Assembly (NCBI GenBank): GCA_904063045.1
Contig: CAJFCJ010000024.1
Location: 739,777 to 803,776 of the forward strand
Source: Dimorphilus gyrociliatus
Taxonomy: Eukaryota > Annelida > Polychaeta > Dinophilidae
Direction: 5' to 3'
Length of the DNA: 64,000 bases
Shown here: positions 61,098-64,000 of the stretch, one piece after another
Layout of the letters: each line of letters begins with the position of its first letter
Position numbering within the stretch: position 1 is the first letter of the stretch
Notes under the pieces: generated by a model
Told to the model about the DNA's origin: nothing
Database searches by the model: none
The model's input: only the letters and a program-made list of their open reading frames with translations
Translations under genes and position numbers: made by a program

Positions 61098-61653
61098 AAT
61101 TGTTTTACTTAAAAATCCGTTTAAATTTGTTAATATATTTCGATTTAATAAATCACCTTCAAAATGTCAATATCATTGTTATAGAATTAAAGGTAAATAT
61201 CAGAGAAAAAGTGCAACAAAGTCCAAGAAAATTTTGTACTATGATACATTTATGCAACTTTTATCAGCTTTAATAAAATGATAACATCAGCTTGGAATTT
61301 CATATCATTGTTACAACAAAACTTATATTCTTGTTAGTGTCCTTTTAACTTCCGGTCAAATTTGAATTCTGAAGATTTGTGAACAAGTTTCTTCTTGAAA
61401 ATTTTTATCATAGCTTTTTTATAGAAATAATAAAAATAAGTTACATCGGAATTAAATATATCCACTTAAAAAATACGAAAGTGCGTAAATTCGACGCCAT
61501 CTTGAAAAACAAGAAGGTTGTTGTGAAAACGGTAAATTTTATTATTTATTCGCTATATAAGAATGGTTGCTATTTAAAAACTCGTGATAACATAGATTAT
61601 GTAATTTTCCAATATATAACTTTTTCATGATCTGCTACCAAAATGTTTTAGGC
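61098..61653. other. CPSF2 3' flank and NDUFS1 promoter
   Basis: CPSF2 polyadenylation signals at 61147 and 61272, then the NDUFS1 promoter: ACTTCCGGTC (61348–61357), YY1-like GACGCCATCTT (61493–61503), the shared motif (61521–61535) and a likely 5' UTR intron from the GTAAAT donor at 61532 to the TTTTAG acceptor ending at 61651, two bases before the ATG. Confidence 0.5.
61493..61535 (+). promoter_or_regulatory. NDUFS1 promoter/first exon: YY1-like site and shared motif
   Basis: GACGCCATCTT followed 17 nt later by TTGTGAAAACGGTAA, whose GTAA opens a GTAAATT donor. Layout closely resembles that of CPSF2. Confidence 0.5.
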
Positions 61654-64000
61654 ATGTTACGGTTGTTGCCAAACTCACGTATCCTTTCGAAAGCAATACC
61701 ACCGGTTAATATCTCTTATAAAGGTTTGTAATTTACACTTGTACTAAGTTTTACATTGATTTCGAATTCATAATATTTCAGCTCGAGAATGTGCTTCTAA
61801 GGCTGCAGAAACAGTAGAAGTGTTTGTGGATGACAAACCGGTGCAAGTTCAACCTGGAAGTACAGTACTTCAGGTAATATCTTGATTAATATCCATTTGA
61901 AGAATATAATTACAAGCATATACTAAACTTTATACTTGACCCGATGACTGTTATGTTTACCATCTTTCCTATAAAAAGAAAATGTATCCCTAAGGTCAAA
62001 ACCTCTCATTACATAATCTGTTCTTTCAGGCATGTGCTCAAGCAGGAGTAGAAATTCCACGTTTTTGCTATCATGAACGCCTGTCTATTGCTGGAAATTG
62101 CAGAATGTGTTTGGTTGAGGTTGAACGCTCTCCCAAGCCCGTTGCAAGCTGCGCTATGCCTGTTATGAAGGGAATGAAAATTAAGACAGACTCTCCAATA
62201 ACAAAAAAAGCAAGAGAAGGCGTTATGGAATTTCTACTAGTAAACCATCCTTTAGATTGTCCTATTTGTGATCAAGGAGGAGAATGTGATCTGCAAGTAA
62301 GTAAAATATTCACTCACATATATACTGTATAATATAAAAACTGTATAAATGTATACATATATATATTTTTTCAGGATCAATCGATGAATTTTGGATCGGA
62401 TAAAAGTAGATTTACTGATAACCAATTTCTGGGGAAACGAGCCGTTGAAGATAAAGATATTGGGCCATTAGTGAAAACTATTATGACGAGATGTATTCAA
62501 TGTACTAGATGTGTTAGATTCGCTAACGAAATAGCTGGAGTCAGCGACTTAGGTACAACAGGACGTGGTAATGATCTACAAGTAAATACATCTTCATTTA
62601 TTGTATCTCTTTTAGTAACAATATTAAATACTTATTAAGATCGGCACTTATGTTGAAAAAATGTTTAAATCCGAATTGTCTGGAAATGTCATCGATATCT
62701 GTCCAGTTGGAGCTCTTACATCTAAGCCTTATGCTTTTGTTGCCAGACCATGGGAGCTTAGGTATTTGATTTAATATACCTATAATACCATATATCAGCT
62801 CTTGTTAATTAATTCTTTCATTAGACGAGTCGACAGTATTGATACAATGGATGCTGTGGGCAGTAATATCGTAGTTTGTACAAGAGGGGGAGATATCATG
62901 AGAATTTTACCAAGGATTCATGAGGTACGCTAATTCGTTGAATTTTGAGAATTAACAATAACGTTCTTTTTCTATTCGTTTAGGGTATCAATGAAGAATG
63001 GTTGGCAGATAAGAGTCGATTCTCGTACGACGGCTTGAAAAGACAAAGACTAACATCTCCAATGATTAAAGACGAGTCGGGAAATTTAATAAGCGTTGAC
63101 TGGGAAACAGCATTACTTAGGGTGTGCGACGCAGTATGTTTCTTAAAATATAATATTAAACTAAGTTAACTGATTTCTTGCAATTAACTTTTAACAGATA
63201 ACATCTGTGAAAGGAGCAGAAATAGCAGCCATTGCAGGTGGTCAGGTAGATGCTGAGGCACTTATTGCCATGAAAGATTTGTTAAACAAATTGGGAAGCG
63301 AATCTTTAAACACTGAAGAAATATTCCCCATGGACGGTTCCGGAACTGATTTAAGATCCAACTATCTATTGAATTCTTCAATTGAAGGTATTGAAGAATC
63401 CGATGCTATCCTGTTGATTGGATGCAATCCTAGATATGAGGCTCCCTTATTAAATGCAAGAATACGTAAAGCGTATGTATAATTATTAAATTTTCTTTAT
63501 GGGACATTTTAAAAAAATGGTTTGTATTTGATAGCTTCATTCATAACGAAATTGAAGTAGGATATTTGGGACCGAAAATTGATTTAAGCTATAATTATCA
63601 ACACTTGGGAGACACAACAACCAGCTTAGAAAATATTAAATCATCACAATTTTATAAGGAACATTTGAGCAAGGCCAAAAAGCCTATGATAATCCTCGGT
63701 AGTTCTGCTCTCCAAAGAGCGGACGGTACTGCAGTTTTTGCTAAAACTCAGCAAATTAGCAATGAGTTAAAGGAAGCCGGTAGTTCCTGGCGGGTGTTGA
63801 ACGTTCTACAGCGTGTAGCAAGTCAAGTTGCTGCCCTAGATATTGGTTATAGACCAGGCGTGGAAAATGTAAGAAATAATAAACCGAAGGTATTATTCTT
63901 ACTACATGCCGATAACGAAACTGTTAGACGCGAAGATTTAGGCAAAGACTGTGTTGTTATTTATCAAGGTAGTATTTGTTTCATTGTTAAATTCATATGA
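61654..64000 (+). CDS. NDUFS1: NDUFS1, 75-kDa subunit of mitochondrial complex I (3' end cut)
   Basis: Nine exons visible, all in phase, ending at a donor (63968) just before the window edge: 61654–61723, 61782–61873, 62030–62296, 62375–62581, 62640–62761, 62825–62924, 62984–63133, 63198–63472, 63535–63968. The Arg-rich, Ser-containing start ([14 protein letters not shown]) is a mitochondrial transit peptide. Iron–sulfur ligands are complete: Cys67, 78, 81, 95 (2Fe-2S); His127, Cys131, 134, 140 (4Fe-4S); Cys183, 186, 189, 233 (4Fe-4S). The molybdopterin-like domain follows ([36 protein letters not shown]). It carries electrons from NADH in the N-module of complex I. Only about the last quarter is missing. 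Confidence 0.97.

Noticed and set aside
58872-64000. CPSF2 and NDUFS1 as an operon
   Set aside because: Same strand, but CPSF2 has its own polyadenylation signals and NDUFS1 has a full promoter-like region about 300 bp upstream of its ATG.

Overview
This window is nuclear DNA from a small-genome animal. It is AT-rich with many (TA)n tracts, most genes have several short GT–AG introns (many of 40–70 nt), and nearly every recognisable protein has a close human counterpart. The single-IGFBP-domain secreted protein and the compact introns would suit a spiralian, perhaps annelid-like, but the sequence does not settle the phylum. There are no bacterial, phage, CRISPR or plasmid features.

Layout, left to right. 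0.6–2.7 kb (−): secreted single-Ig protein with a very basic tail. 4.8–8.1 kb (−): CCCH zinc-finger protein of the ZC3H4/6/8 type. 8.1–13.8 kb: no gene seen, with two strong E-boxes and a CpG-rich hairpin. 13.8–14.1 kb (−): IGFBP-domain (perlustrin-like) secreted protein. 17.5–20.5 kb (−): SLC5 sodium/solute symporter. 21.2–23.4 kb (+): ALADIN (nuclear pore). 23.5–25.3 kb (−): unrecognised protein, convergent with ALADIN, with an X-box-like site upstream. 26.4–28.1 kb (−) TFG and 28.5–29.8 kb (+) PPT1 form a head-to-head pair. 32.0–34.0 kb (+): SLC16 monocarboxylate-type transporter. 34.5–35.7 kb (+): unrecognised two-exon protein. 36.6–38.2 kb (−): SH2 protein ending in a CaaX-like box. 40.8–46.2 kb (+): large membrane protein with two MAM-like regions, a Pro-Val tract, a collagen helix, EGF modules and a TM segment. 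46.7–48.0 kb (+): VTA1/LIP5. 48.5–51.2 kb (+): CREB3L-type membrane bZIP factor. 52.0–55.9 kb (−): VPS35. 56.8–57.4 kb (−): INSIG. 58.9–61.1 kb (+): CPSF2. 61.7 kb to the end (+): NDUFS1, cut by the window edge.

The genes form no operon or single pathway, although several concern membrane traffic (TFG, VTA1, VPS35, CREB3L, INSIG). The most notable items are: (1) the MAM–(PV)n–collagen–EGF–TM protein, whose ten introns are all phase 1; (2) a 15-nt motif, TTGTGNNNACNGTWA, near the 5' ends of four housekeeping-type genes, in three of which it ends in a plausible splice donor; (3) the SH2 protein with a CaaX-like C-terminus; (4) an SRE-like plus E-box pair upstream of INSIG; (5) two unrecognised genes. 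Exon boundaries were placed by eye from splice signals, phase and family alignment, and the unresolved ones are flagged.
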